Assembly: GCF_008087625.1 (NCBI RefSeq)
Contig: NZ_CP042997.1
Span: 8,432,001-8,496,000 of the forward strand
DNA: 64,000 nucleotides
Reading direction: 5' to 3'
Origin: Aquisphaera giovannonii
Lineage (GTDB): Bacteria; Planctomycetota; Planctomycetia; Isosphaerales; Isosphaeraceae
Below the pieces are notes generated by a model. The model was not told the DNA's origin. It saw only the letters and a list, made by a program, of their open reading frames with translations, and ran no database searches. This document shows, piece after piece, positions 8,911-17,143 of this stretch. Numbering within the stretch: position 1 is the first letter of the stretch; each line of letters starts with the position of its first letter. A program made the translations under genes and the position numbers.

Positions 8911-8960
8911 GGCTTCTGGCCGGCGTCGGGCCTTTCGGGCCCGGCACCTCTGCGTGTGAG

Positions 8961-9004
8961 AAAGGGCGAGCGGGGGGTCGTGCGAGGCATCCCGCTCGCC
9001 CTTT
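8961..9004. repeat. 14-bp-arm inverted repeat after the structured array
   Basis: AAAGGGCGAGCGGG (8961-8974) and its perfect complement (8991-9004) with a 16-base loop. On the plus strand the stem ends in CCCTTT, so it could terminate transcription through the array; a U tract is weak. Confidence 0.65.
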
Positions 9005-9385
9005 GGCGGTGAGCCAGTTCACCGAGGTGAACCGACCGTCGCCAGTGGGGTGGCTGCTTGTAAGTTGTCAAGGTGCGGCGAGGACTTCGATTCGCAATTG
9101 CTCGTCTCGTCGTCTTCTGCGTCACACGGGATAGGGAAAAAGCAAAGGCAGTGCCAGAACCATTTCGGCCCGCCGCGGAGGCCGGATTTCGGCCCAAGAT
9201 GCCCCCGCCCAGGGTCCGATCATTGAAGGAAGTTCGGCACTTACGTCGAACGGGAAAAATGTCGAAATCCGGCCGCCGCGGACGGAATATCGGAGTACCG
9301 ACCAGCCTTCGCCAGGTCCGCCCGTCCGTTTCCTAGGCAAGCCCGCACAAGAATCCGGCAGAGCCGTCCGGCGAGCCGGTGGCTC
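9005..9385. other. Gene-free stretch upstream of the 9386 gene
   Basis: About 380 bases. A small plus-strand open frame (9073-9336) has no ribosome binding site or recognisable motif and is not called. The composition is slightly less GC-rich than coding DNA, as expected for a promoter region. Confidence 0.5.
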
Positions 9386-10687
9386 ATGAATCGAGGCCGA
9401 TACGTCCCCATGAAAGCCCCCCAAATTGACGCGTCCGCGGAGGTCGAGTCGAGTCTATCGACGGCAATCGGGGCATGGACCGAGCGCGGCCGGCCCGGCC
9501 CGTTGGAGCGATGGCTGGGCCGCCATCTCGATGAGGATGGCACCCCCCATCGAATTCCCCACGACCCGTCGTCGCCCATCCTGGACTCTTTGCTCACGGC
9601 TCGCGGCGAGCGGCCGGGCTGGCCGGATCGGATCGACGAACGACTGGGCCAGATCGTCCGATGCCTCCTCCGGACCTCGAGGGTCGACCTCACGCCCGCG
9701 ACGCGAGCGGCCGGCTCCGCCGATGCGACACTCGCGAGGGCGACGCTCGTCCGCTTCGCCGAATCCTTCCCGCGATCGGCGGAGGCGCAGGTCATCGCCT
9801 GGTGGGTCCGCGGCGTCCCGGCCCCGCACGTGCCGCCGCCGCTGCCGGCCTGGTCGAGCGCCCGACGGGCGATGGCCGTGCTCCGGCCCGGCTGGCAGAA
9901 GGCGGATGACCTCCTCGTCGTGGATCACCGCCAGGCCGGATCGACGACCGACATCGGCCTCGTGGGCGCTGGAGTCCCCTGGCTCGGCCCCTCGTGGCAG
10001 GCACCCTCATCCGAGGAAAGGGCGACCGCGGCCCGGCCGACGTTCTGGCAATCCACCTCCGCGGCCGACCTCTTCGAATGGACGTTCACCGTCGGCGGCC
10101 TCCGGCACACGCGATCCGCGCTCCTGCTCCGCGGGCGCAGCCTCGCCCTCCTGGCGGACCAGGTCGAGGGCCAACCGCTCCGGGCCGCCGCCCCCGGGCC
10201 CGCCGAATGCACGATCGCCCTCCCCGAGGGGATCCAGCCGGCCCCCATCGCGGGCTCGCGCGGCCTCCTGCTCCGCCCGTCGGAGGGCCGGAAGTCGGCC
10301 CAGGTCCTCCCCGTTGCCCTGCCCTGCGCGGACTACCAGACCGACCTCGGCCGGTTTGCGATCGCGCCGGGGGGGCGTCTTTCGATGGCCGTCGCGCCCG
10401 CGGGTCGTCGTTGCTGGCTGCCGCTGCTCGTCTCGTGGGACGCGGCCCGGCATCGCAAGACGCTGAGCTGGCGCGTGCTGACCGTTTCGCAGGACTCGAA
10501 GATCTGCGGCCGGGACGTCGCCCTCGCCGTCCGCGTGAGCTGGGGGCGGGAGGAGACCTTCGTCATCTACCGGAGCCTGGCCGCTCCCGCGTCCCGGGTC
10601 TTCCTCGGCCACCAGACGGGCGCCCGCTTCCTCGTCGGCACGTTCTCGACCGACGGCGACGTCGAGCCGATCCTCGCGGTGGAGTGA
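9386..10687 (+). CDS. Conserved hypothetical protein, beta-rich
   Basis: A 433-residue protein with no signal peptide or membrane segment. The first 160 residues are helical. The rest alternates short strands, including FEWTFTVGGLRHTRSALLL and GRSLALLADQVEG, which resemble the C-terminal beta-sandwich of heparinase II/III-type proteins. The resemblance is at pattern level only and no catalytic residues were identified. Start: ATG 9386; an in-frame ATG at 9410 (MKAPQIDAS) is equally possible. It stands alone downstream of the structured array and ends 30 bases before the convergent small membrane protein gene. Function unknown. Confidence 0.7.
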   Translation: MNRGRYVPMKAPQIDASAEVESSLSTAIGAWTERGRPGPLERWLGRHLDEDGTPHRIPHDPSSPILDSLLTARGERPGWPDRIDERLGQIVRCLLRTSRVDLTPATRAAGSADATLARATLVRFAESFPRSAEAQVIAWWVRGVPAPHVPPPLPAWSSARRAMAVLRPGWQKADDLLVVDHRQAGSTTDIGLVGAGVPWLGPSWQAPSSEERATAARPTFWQSTSAADLFEWTFTVGGLRHTRSALLLRGRSLALLADQVEGQPLRAAAPGPAECTIALPEGIQPAPIAGSRGLLLRPSEGRKSAQVLPVALPCADYQTDLGRFAIAPGGRLSMAVAPAGRRCWLPLLVSWDAARHRKTLSWRVLTVSQDSKICGRDVALAVRVSWGREETFVIYRSLAAPASRVFLGHQTGARFLVGTFSTDGDVEPILAVE

Positions 10688-10717
10688 GGCGGCCCGACCT
10701 GATCCGCGCCCCGACGC

Positions 10718-10942
10718 TCAGGGTTGGCCCGCGGATCGAGGCCGCGACAGCAAGGCCGTCATGGAGAGCGCGATGTACGCCAGGGTGACCAGCACCATCA
10801 GGCTACCCGAGTGGGAATGGGCGGTGCGGAGGCCGACCGACGCCTGGCCGTTGCGGATCAGCAGGCCCATCACCAACTGGACCACGATCAGGATGGACGA
10901 AAGGATGCCGAGCAGGACCGTCAAGGCTCTCATGGATCGCAA
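10718..10942 (-). CDS. Small two-TM membrane protein
   Basis: 74 residues with two hydrophobic helices (about residues 7-28 and 47-66) joined by a loop with RTAHSHSG. A His-x-His in a short two-helix protein resembles half of a haem-binding four-helix membrane bundle, but that is inference. It is in the opposite orientation to its neighbours and has no clear partner. The frame on the same strand at 10803-11204 overlaps and is less protein-like. Confidence 0.6.
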   Translation of the reverse strand: MRSMRALTVLLGILSSILIVVQLVMGLLIRNGQASVGLRTAHSHSGSLMVLVTLAYIALSMTALLSRPRSAGQP

Positions 10943-11076
10943 GCCCTCTCACGACGCGGAAATACCGGCGGCGCCGCGCGGCCCCGGCGAGGGATCGCCT
11001 TGACGGCGACCGCCCGGCATCATGGAGAATAGTCGATCGTCGTGCCCTCGTCACCTGCCGCCCCCTGACGCAACCC

Positions 11077-11796
11077 ATGCCCGACCTACCGCCAGAGAAC
11101 CACGCCCGGATCCTCCGCAACCTGGACGACGTCCGCGCGCGGATCGCCGCCGCGACCGCCCGCTCGGGACGGCCGCCGGAAGCCGTCTCGCTCGTCGCGG
11201 TCACGAAGAAGGCGCCCGTCGAGATGGTCCGGCCGCTGCTGGAGGCCGGCGCCTCGATCCTGGGCGAGAACTACCCGCAGGAGCTCTGGAAGAAATCCGA
11301 GGCGCTCGCCGGCGAATCGCCCGCCCCGCGCTGGCATCTCATCGGCCACCTCCAGTCCAACAAGGCCAGGCGGACGCTCCCACTGGTGGAAATGGTCCAC
11401 GCGGTCGATTCGCTCCGGCTGCTCGAGGCGATCCGCGAGCTGGCCCCGGGCCTGTCGCGGATGCCGCGGGTCTGCCTCCAGGTGAACACCTCGAACGAGG
11501 AGGCCAAGCACGGCTGGTCCCCTTCGGGGATCCTGGAGGAGGCCGACGCGATCGCCGCCTGCCGCGCGGTGCCGATCGTCGGCCTGATGACCATGGCCGC
11601 CTGGGGGACCGACGCCAAGACGGCCCGCCCGTCCTTCGTCCGGCTCCGCGAGACGCGGGACCGGCTCCGGGAGCGGACCGGCCTGGACCTCCCCGAGCTC
11701 TCGATGGGGATGTCGGGCGACTTCGAGACGGCCATCGAGGAAGGCGCGACGCTCGTCCGGGTCGGCTCCGCGCTGTTCGAGGGGGTCGAGCGATGA
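11077..11796 (+). CDS. YggS/PLPBP family pyridoxal-phosphate homeostasis protein
   Basis: 239 residues, the normal length for the family. The PLP-binding Lys is K44 in LVAVTKK. Other family signatures are GENYPQELWKK, WHLIGHLQSNKAR, VCLQVNTSNEEAKHG, GLMTMA, LSMGMSGDFETAIEEGATLVRVG and a final GSALFEG. The protein binds PLP on a TIM-barrel fold and helps control vitamin B6 and amino-acid/keto-acid balance; no enzymatic reaction is established. It overlaps the DUF167 gene by 4 bases (ATGA), and the pair precedes aroA by 19 bases, so the three probably form an operon. The same yggS-yggU (DUF167) neighbourhood is common in bacteria. Confidence 0.93.
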   Translation: MPDLPPENHARILRNLDDVRARIAAATARSGRPPEAVSLVAVTKKAPVEMVRPLLEAGASILGENYPQELWKKSEALAGESPAPRWHLIGHLQSNKARRTLPLVEMVHAVDSLRLLEAIRELAPGLSRMPRVCLQVNTSNEEAKHGWSPSGILEEADAIAACRAVPIVGLMTMAAWGTDAKTARPSFVRLRETRDRLRERTGLDLPELSMGMSGDFETAIEEGATLVRVGSALFEGVER

Positions 11797-12122
11797 TCGA
11801 GCTCTCGGCCCACACCGGCGGCACGATCGTCCCGGTCCACGCCCAGCCCGGCGCGAGGCGCAACGGCATCCTCGGCGAGCGAGCCGGCTCGCTCCGCGTC
11901 GCGGTGACCGCCGCGCCGGAAAGAGGCAGGGCGAACGCCGCCATCGCGGAGTTCCTGGCCGAATCCCTGGGCTGCCGCCCGTCCCAGGTCGGCATCCTCT
12001 CCGGCGAGGCCTCGCGGCAGAAGCGGTTCCTCGTCGCCGGGATCGCTCCCGAGGATCTCCGACGCCGGCTGGCCCCCCTCATCCCGGGCAGCGACCCGGG
12101 CCCCACCCTCCCCCCGAGCTGA
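11793..12122 (+). CDS. DUF167 (YggU) family protein
   Basis: 109 residues. The conserved DUF167 pattern is present: VHAQPGARRNGI, LRVAVTAAPERGRANAAIAEFLAESLG and VGILSGEASRQKRFLV. These are small alpha/beta proteins of unknown function. The ATG at 11793 overlaps the yggS-like stop, suggesting coupled translation. The extended open frame upstream of 11793 is the shadow of the yggS-like gene. The last 15 residues are a Pro/Gly-rich tail. Confidence 0.9.
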   Translation: MIELSAHTGGTIVPVHAQPGARRNGILGERAGSLRVAVTAAPERGRANAAIAEFLAESLGCRPSQVGILSGEASRQKRFLVAGIAPEDLRRRLAPLIPGSDPGPTLPPS

Positions 12123-12141
12123 AAGAAAGCCGACCGCCACG

Positions 12142-13446
12142 ATGCTCGAGTATCCGCGAGAACTCCCGATCCAGCCCTGGAACGGCCCGCCGCCGCGGGC
12201 CTCGGTCCGCGTCCCCGGCTCCAAGAGCCTCACCAATCGCGCCCTGATCGTCGCCGCCATGGCCGAGGGGCCCAGCACCCTCACCGGCGCCCTCGACAGC
12301 GAGGACACGCGCGTCATGGTGGAGGCGCTGCGGACGCTGGGTGTCGGCGTCGAGCACGACGCGAAGTCCGCGACGATCCGCATCCAGGGCTGCAACGGCC
12401 GCCTGCCGGCGCGCGAGGCGACGCTCCATGTCGCCAACTCCGGCACGAGCCTGCGTTTCCTCACCGCGATGGTCGCCACGGGCGTCGGCACGTATCACCT
12501 CGACGGCACCCCCCGGATGCGCGAGCGGCCCGTCGCCGACCTGCTCGAGTCGCTCAACGGCCTGGGCGCGAGGGCGACGTCCGACCTCGGCACCGGCTGC
12601 CCCCCCGTCACGGTCGAGGCCCGCGGCCTCGAAGGGGGCTTCGCGTCGATCCGCGGCGACGTCTCCAGCCAGTACCTCAGCGGACTGCTCATGGCCCTGC
12701 CGTACGCCCGCACGCCGACCACGATCGAGATCCAGGGCCTGCTCGTCTCCAAGCCCTACGTGGCGATGACCCTGGCCGTCATGCGGGACTTCGGCGCCAA
12801 GCCGAGCGAGCGGAAGTTCCGCCGCTTCGACGTCTATCCGTCGCGCTATCAGGGCCGACAATACGCCGTCGAGCCGGACGCCTCCGCCGCCAGCTACTTC
12901 ATGGCCCTCGCGGCGATCACGGGCGGGACGATCGTCATCGAGGGTCTCGGCACCGAGAGCATCCAGGGGGACGTCGCCTTCGCCGACATCCTGGAGCACA
13001 TGGGCTGCACCGTCGCCCGCGAGCCGAACCGCATCACGGTCGCCGGCGGCCCGCTCCGCGGAGTCGACGTGGACATGAACGCGATCAGCGACACGGTCAT
13101 GACGATGGCCGTCGTCGCCCTCTTCGCCGAGGGTTTCACTCGCATCCGCAACGTCGGCCACATCCGCCACAAGGAGACCGACCGCATCGCCGCGGTCGCC
13201 TCCGAGCTCCGCAAGCTGGGCGCCACGGTGGACGAGCTCCCCGATGGCCTCGTCATCACGCCGCCCGAGGCCGGCGCGACGGGGCCGGCGGCGATCGCCA
13301 CCTACGACGACCACCGCATGGCCATGTCGTTCGCCCTCGCCGGGCTGAAGGTCCCGGGCGTGACGATCCTGGATCCCGGCTGCGTCGCCAAGACCTACCC
13401 GGGATTCTGGGAGGACCTGGACGCCCTGCGGTCATCATCCGCCTGA
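12142..13446 (+). CDS. aroA: 3-phosphoshikimate 1-carboxyvinyltransferase (EPSP synthase)
   Basis: 434 residues, usual length. It catalyses the sixth step of the shikimate pathway, joining shikimate-3-phosphate and PEP in the cytoplasm. Signatures are VPGSKSLTNRALIVAAMA near the N-terminus, ANSGTSLRFLTAM, GDVSSQYLSGLLMALP, HKETDRIAAVASELRKLGA and YDDHRMAMSFAL, covering the substrate-binding Lys, Arg and acidic residues. Start ATG 12142 lies 19 bases after the DUF167 stop with a GAAAG upstream. It is probably the last gene of the yggS-DUF167-aroA operon. Its final 52 bases overlap the convergent gene that ends at 13395. Confidence 0.95.
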   Translation: MLEYPRELPIQPWNGPPPRASVRVPGSKSLTNRALIVAAMAEGPSTLTGALDSEDTRVMVEALRTLGVGVEHDAKSATIRIQGCNGRLPAREATLHVANSGTSLRFLTAMVATGVGTYHLDGTPRMRERPVADLLESLNGLGARATSDLGTGCPPVTVEARGLEGGFASIRGDVSSQYLSGLLMALPYARTPTTIEIQGLLVSKPYVAMTLAVMRDFGAKPSERKFRRFDVYPSRYQGRQYAVEPDASAASYFMALAAITGGTIVIEGLGTESIQGDVAFADILEHMGCTVAREPNRITVAGGPLRGVDVDMNAISDTVMTMAVVALFAEGFTRIRNVGHIRHKETDRIAAVASELRKLGATVDELPDGLVITPPEAGATGPAAIATYDDHRMAMSFALAGLKVPGVTILDPGCVAKTYPGFWEDLDALRSSSA

Positions 13447-14177
13447 GGGGCGGGCCCGTTGCCGACGCGTTCCTTCGCCCAGCGGAAAGCGAGCTCGGTC
13501 ACGAGCTGGGCCGTGCGGTCCAGTGCCGCCGGGTCGACCGTCGCGGCCTCGTCCCCGAGGGACCCATCCCCGACGATCACGGCGGACTGGGACGGGAGCG
13601 TCCCGAACCTCTTCTCCCGATGGGGGATCCAGAGGCCGCGGGCCGCCGCGATCGCCAGGTCGCGGCAGCTCCCGCCGATCACGACCCCCTGCCCCAGCCC
13701 CGGCGCCAGCACGTCCAGGAAGAGGGTCGGCCTCGGCTCCCGCTCCGCGGCCTGGCGGACGCGGACAGTCCTCACGGCGGAGAAGGCGACGTCCACGCGG
13801 CTCGATCGCGAGGCCGGCCACGTCCTCGCTAGTTCCAGCAGGAACGCGAGCCCCGTGCGGACCCCGACCTCGATGGAGTCGGACGCGGCGAGCCCGCGCC
13901 CACGGAGACGGCCGAACGACCGATGGATCCACCCTTGCCACGGGGCTACCCTGGCCCTGCCGAACGGGCTCTTGATTACGACCCGCGTCGGCGCCGATGA
14001 AGGTCGGGAAGCGACCACGGCCTCGTCCGGCCGATCGACGCGCCAGCCGAGGTTCTGGAATGCTTCGGCAACGAGGTCGGCCGCCACGTCCTCGCGACGC
14101 CCGTCCTCTGCCTCGAGGGTCCCGAGCCATTCGGCCATCTCGATCACGCGCGCCGCATCGAACCGCATCCGCATCAT
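13395..14177 (-). CDS. Degenerate M28 peptidase-like protein
   Basis: 260 residues. The N-terminus (RREDVAADLVAEAFQNLGWRV) and C-terminus (DPAALDRTAQLVTELAFRWAK) resemble the edges of M28-type aminopeptidase domains, and the middle contains LFLDVLAPGLGQG and IPHREKRFGTLPSQS. The metal-binding His/Asp/Glu set of M28 enzymes is not recognisable, so the protein is either inactive or only distantly related. It overlaps the 3' end of aroA by 52 bases in convergent orientation. The alternative that this is a spurious frame is less likely, given the amphipathic patterning and the single stop at a sensible place. Confidence 0.55.
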   Translation of the reverse strand: MMRMRFDAARVIEMAEWLGTLEAEDGRREDVAADLVAEAFQNLGWRVDRPDEAVVASRPSSAPTRVVIKSPFGRARVAPWQGWIHRSFGRLRGRGLAASDSIEVGVRTGLAFLLELARTWPASRSSRVDVAFSAVRTVRVRQAAEREPRPTLFLDVLAPGLGQGVVIGGSCRDLAIAAARGLWIPHREKRFGTLPSQSAVIVGDGSLGDEAATVDPAALDRTAQLVTELAFRWAKERVGNGPAPQADDDRRASRSSQNPG

Positions 14178-14223
14178 CCTCTCGCTCCGGAGCGGATCAC
14201 GAGCGGGGGGCGAATCCTTCCTC

Positions 14224-14295
14224 GTGGGAGCCGGCTCCGCCCGGCGACCGGGTGGGCCTCGGTCGGCGCGGTCGCCGGGCGGGGCCGGCTCCCAC
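14224..14295. repeat. Palindrome with 27-bp arms, GTGGGAGCCGGCTCC type
   Basis: Arms 14224-14250 and 14269-14295 match with one mismatch (a T-G pair on the plus strand) around an 18-base loop. It lies between the M28-like gene and the GH42-like gene. Only one copy was seen in this window; it is probably another dispersed palindrome family. Confidence 0.8.
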
Positions 14296-14456
14296 GGGGC
14301 TCTTGATCCGCACTCGGCCCATCCGCCCCTTCAGTTCACTCGATCGGCCCGCGGGAGTCCACGGTCTCGCAATTCGTCACGGACCTGCTATCGTGACTTG
14401 AAGCCCGCCGACACTCTCCTCGAACGATCGACCCTCGAGATGAAGCCCCCTCCGCG

Positions 14457-17111
14457 ATGCGCGCGAAAACCGTCTCCGCGGCCGGATGCCTCGCATTCGC
14501 CCTGATGCTCCACCCTCAAGCCTCGCCCGCCGCCGACCCGCTCACGGTCCGCGTGGACGCGTCGAACGGCGCCCCTCGGATCGTCGTGAACGGGAAGGCC
14601 GTGCGGGCCCGGATGTTCTTCGGCATCCCCGGCTCGGCCGCGATCCCCGTCAAGGCCGGCCCGCGCGAGGTCTCGTTCGAGTTCCGGGCGAGGGACGCGG
14701 CCGACACCGCCACGATGCACTTTCGGTTCGGCCCGAAGCCCGGCACGATCGACCTCGATGAGGTCCGCATCGTCGACCTGGACGACGGCCGCGAGGTGAT
14801 GCCGCGCCGCGGTTTCGAGGACGGTCCCGGCTCGTTCGCCGCCGACTGGTCGGCCTGGCCGCCCGACGAGAAGAACACGGTGGGCAAGCTCGCCGTGGCG
14901 CCGGGTGCCGGCAAGGGGGGCTCGGCGGGCCTCCGGATCGAGCTGACGGCGCCGGCGAGGGCGGGCGAGCCCTGGCCCGACTTCCACATCCATCACCACG
15001 CGAACCTCCGGCTGACGCGGGGCCATCTCTACCGGGCCAGCTTCTGGGTCCATTCGCACCAGGATCGGGACCTGAACGTCGCCCTGTACCGGCCGGGGGC
15101 GACGTACGTGCATCTCGGCGGGCCGCAAGGCCCGTTCGCGAGCCAGGTCAAGCTCGCCGCGGGCGCGGGCGTGGACTTCGTGAGCTTCCCATTCGAGGTC
15201 CCCTGGCCCCCACCCGGCCAGCCGGCGGACTGGACGGCCGTGGACCTGGCCTGCCGCGAGGTGCTGGACGCCAACCCCCGGGCGCTCCTGCTGCCCCGGG
15301 TGGGGATGATGCCGCCGGAGTGGTGGCTGAAGGAGCATCCGGGCGACCGGATGCAGTGGGAGGACGGCCGTCGCGACATGGTCGTCGTCGCCTCGCCCTC
15401 CTATCGGCGCGACGCCGCCGAGCGGCTCCTCGCCCTGGTCGAGCACCTCGAGGCGGCCTTCGGCGATCGCATCGCCGGCTATCACCCGTGCGGCCAGAAC
15501 ACCGGGGAATGGTTCTACGAGGCGACCTGGAACCCGAAGCTCTCCGGCTATGCCCCGGCCGACGTCTCGGCCTGGCGACGGTGGCTGACCGGCCGTTACA
15601 GGGACGACCGCCGACTCCAGGCCGCCTGGCACGATCGCGGCGTGAGCCTGGGAGCCGCGGCCGTCCCCGCCCCGGCCCTGCGCCACGCCTCCCCGGCCGG
15701 CGTCCTCCGCGACCCGCTCCGGGAGCAGGCCCTGATCGACTGGGCCGAATTCCAGCAGGACGCGATGAGCGACTGCGTCCGCGACCTGGCGCATGCCGCG
15801 CGGGTAGGGTCGAAGGGCCGGAAGCTCATCCTCTTCTTCTACGGCTACGTCTTCGAGTTCGGCCCCGTCGCGAACGGCCCGGCGACCTCGGGCCACTACG
15901 CGCTCCGCCGGGTCCTGGACTCGCCGGACATCGACGTCCTCTGCTCGCCGATCTCCTACTTCGACCGCGGGCTCGGCCAGAGCGGCCCGGCGATGACGGC
16001 CGCGGAGAGCGTCGCGCTGGCCGGCAAGATGTGGCTCTGCGAGGACGACACGCACACGTACCTCGCCGCGCAGGACTTCCCCGGCTCGACGGACCATGTG
16101 CGCACGCTCGAGGAGACGAACCACGAGCTGCTCCGCAACGTCGGCCAGGAAGCGGTCCGCAACTTCGCGACCTGGTGGATGGACCTCGGCGCCACCGGCT
16201 GGTTCAACGACCCCGGCATGTGGCGTGAGATGGACCGGCTGAAGGCGATCGACGAGCCGCTGCTGGAGCACCCCGAGCCCTTCCGGCCGGAGATCGCCGC
16301 CGTGATCGACGAGCGGTCTATGCTCGCGACCGCGCCGGCCGCGGCGGCCGTCACCCGCCCCGGGATCTACGAGGTCCGCGCCGGGCTCGCCCGCGTCGGC
16401 GCCCCGTACGGCCAGTACCTGCTCGACGACGTGCTCGCCGGCCGCGTCCGCGCGAAGCTCTACGTCATCCTCAACGCATGGCGCCTCTCCGCGTCCGAGC
16501 GCGCGACGCTGTCGGGCCGCCTGCGTGGCTCGACCGTGGTCTGGTGCCACGCGCCCGGCTATCTCGACGGCGACCGCCCCTCGCCGGAGGCCATGCGGGC
16601 GCTCACCGGATTCCACCTGGTCCCGACCTCGGCCCATGCGAAGGCCGGGCCCACCGAAGCCGGCCGTCGACTCGGCATCCTGCGGGCGTTCGGCCCGGAC
16701 CAGCCCATCCAACCCCTCTTCGCGGCGGCGGGGCTGCCCGATGGCCAGGTCCTGGCGGCCTACCCCGACGGCTCGGCGTCGGTCGCGCGCATCGACACGG
16801 CCGACGGGCCGCGGTTCTTCGTCGGCACGCCGGGCCCGACCGCCGAGGTCCTCCGCACCGCCGCCCGCGCCGCCGGCGTCCACCTCTTCACCGACACCGA
16901 CTGCAACGTCTACGCCCGCGGCCCGTTCGTCGTCCTCCACGCCTCCCAGGACGGGCCGATCACCGTGCAGGCCCCCGGCGATCGCGGCAAGTCCTGGACA
17001 TGGACCGATGCCCTGACGGCCGGGCGACTGGGGACCGGCCCTGAACTCCGGCTCGTCATGAAAAGGGGCGACACGCGGATCCTCCGTTATGAGGCATCGC
17101 CGGGCCGATAA
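14457..17111 (+). CDS. Secreted GH42/clan GH-A-like protein
   Basis: 884 residues with a signal peptide (CLAFALMLHPQASPAA). Residues about 30-210 form a carbohydrate-binding-like jelly roll (strands ending in RLTRGHLYRASFWVHSHQDRDL). A TIM-barrel-like region from about 215 to 590 contains GYHPCGQNTGEWFYEATWNP, a plausible acid/base Glu, then PADVSAWRRWLTGRYRDDRRLQAAW, the pattern seen after the catalytic Glu of GH42 beta-galactosidases. MWLCEDDTHTY may hold the second acid. A flavodoxin-like trimerisation-type domain (about 600-760, with YGQYLLDDVLAG and VVWCHAPGY) follows, also as in GH42. Family and substrate are inferred; beta-galactosidase activity is not certain. Confidence 0.75.
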   Translation: MRAKTVSAAGCLAFALMLHPQASPAADPLTVRVDASNGAPRIVVNGKAVRARMFFGIPGSAAIPVKAGPREVSFEFRARDAADTATMHFRFGPKPGTIDLDEVRIVDLDDGREVMPRRGFEDGPGSFAADWSAWPPDEKNTVGKLAVAPGAGKGGSAGLRIELTAPARAGEPWPDFHIHHHANLRLTRGHLYRASFWVHSHQDRDLNVALYRPGATYVHLGGPQGPFASQVKLAAGAGVDFVSFPFEVPWPPPGQPADWTAVDLACREVLDANPRALLLPRVGMMPPEWWLKEHPGDRMQWEDGRRDMVVVASPSYRRDAAERLLALVEHLEAAFGDRIAGYHPCGQNTGEWFYEATWNPKLSGYAPADVSAWRRWLTGRYRDDRRLQAAWHDRGVSLGAAAVPAPALRHASPAGVLRDPLREQALIDWAEFQQDAMSDCVRDLAHAARVGSKGRKLILFFYGYVFEFGPVANGPATSGHYALRRVLDSPDIDVLCSPISYFDRGLGQSGPAMTAAESVALAGKMWLCEDDTHTYLAAQDFPGSTDHVRTLEETNHELLRNVGQEAVRNFATWWMDLGATGWFNDPGMWREMDRLKAIDEPLLEHPEPFRPEIAAVIDERSMLATAPAAAAVTRPGIYEVRAGLARVGAPYGQYLLDDVLAGRVRAKLYVILNAWRLSASERATLSGRLRGSTVVWCHAPGYLDGDRPSPEAMRALTGFHLVPTSAHAKAGPTEAGRRLGILRAFGPDQPIQPLFAAAGLPDGQVLAAYPDGSASVARIDTADGPRFFVGTPGPTAEVLRTAARAAGVHLFTDTDCNVYARGPFVVLHASQDGPITVQAPGDRGKSWTWTDALTAGRLGTGPELRLVMKRGDTRILRYEASPGR

Positions 17112-17143
17112 CGCATTGCCATGGCCTCGCCCCCGCGTCTCAA

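Larger units (their letters stand above)
8444..8940. ncRNA. Four tandem structured elements, candidate RNA array (strand unresolved)
   Basis: Four units of about 130 bases (starting 8444, 8578, 8711 and 8839) share one fold. The outer stem is AACCGGCCAG with CTGGCCGGTT. An inner stem of about 9-14 bp closes on an invariant 9-base loop CCTCTCCCT (8475-8483, 8609-8617, 8742-8750, 8870-8878). Inner-stem bases change in pairs between copies: next to the loop the arms are GCTG/CAGC, ACTG/CAGT and ACCG/CGGT. A second hairpin follows in at least copies 1, 2 and 4 (clearest at 8657-8678, with a TTCG-type loop). Copy 4 has mismatches that become G-U pairs if the minus strand is transcribed, but copies 1 and 2 each carry G-U pairs that favour the plus strand. 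No protein reading is plausible. I do not recognise it as a known family. Confidence 0.5.

Noticed and set aside
9073-9336. 87-residue plus-strand protein
   Set aside because: No ribosome binding site, basic composition, no homologue-like pattern.
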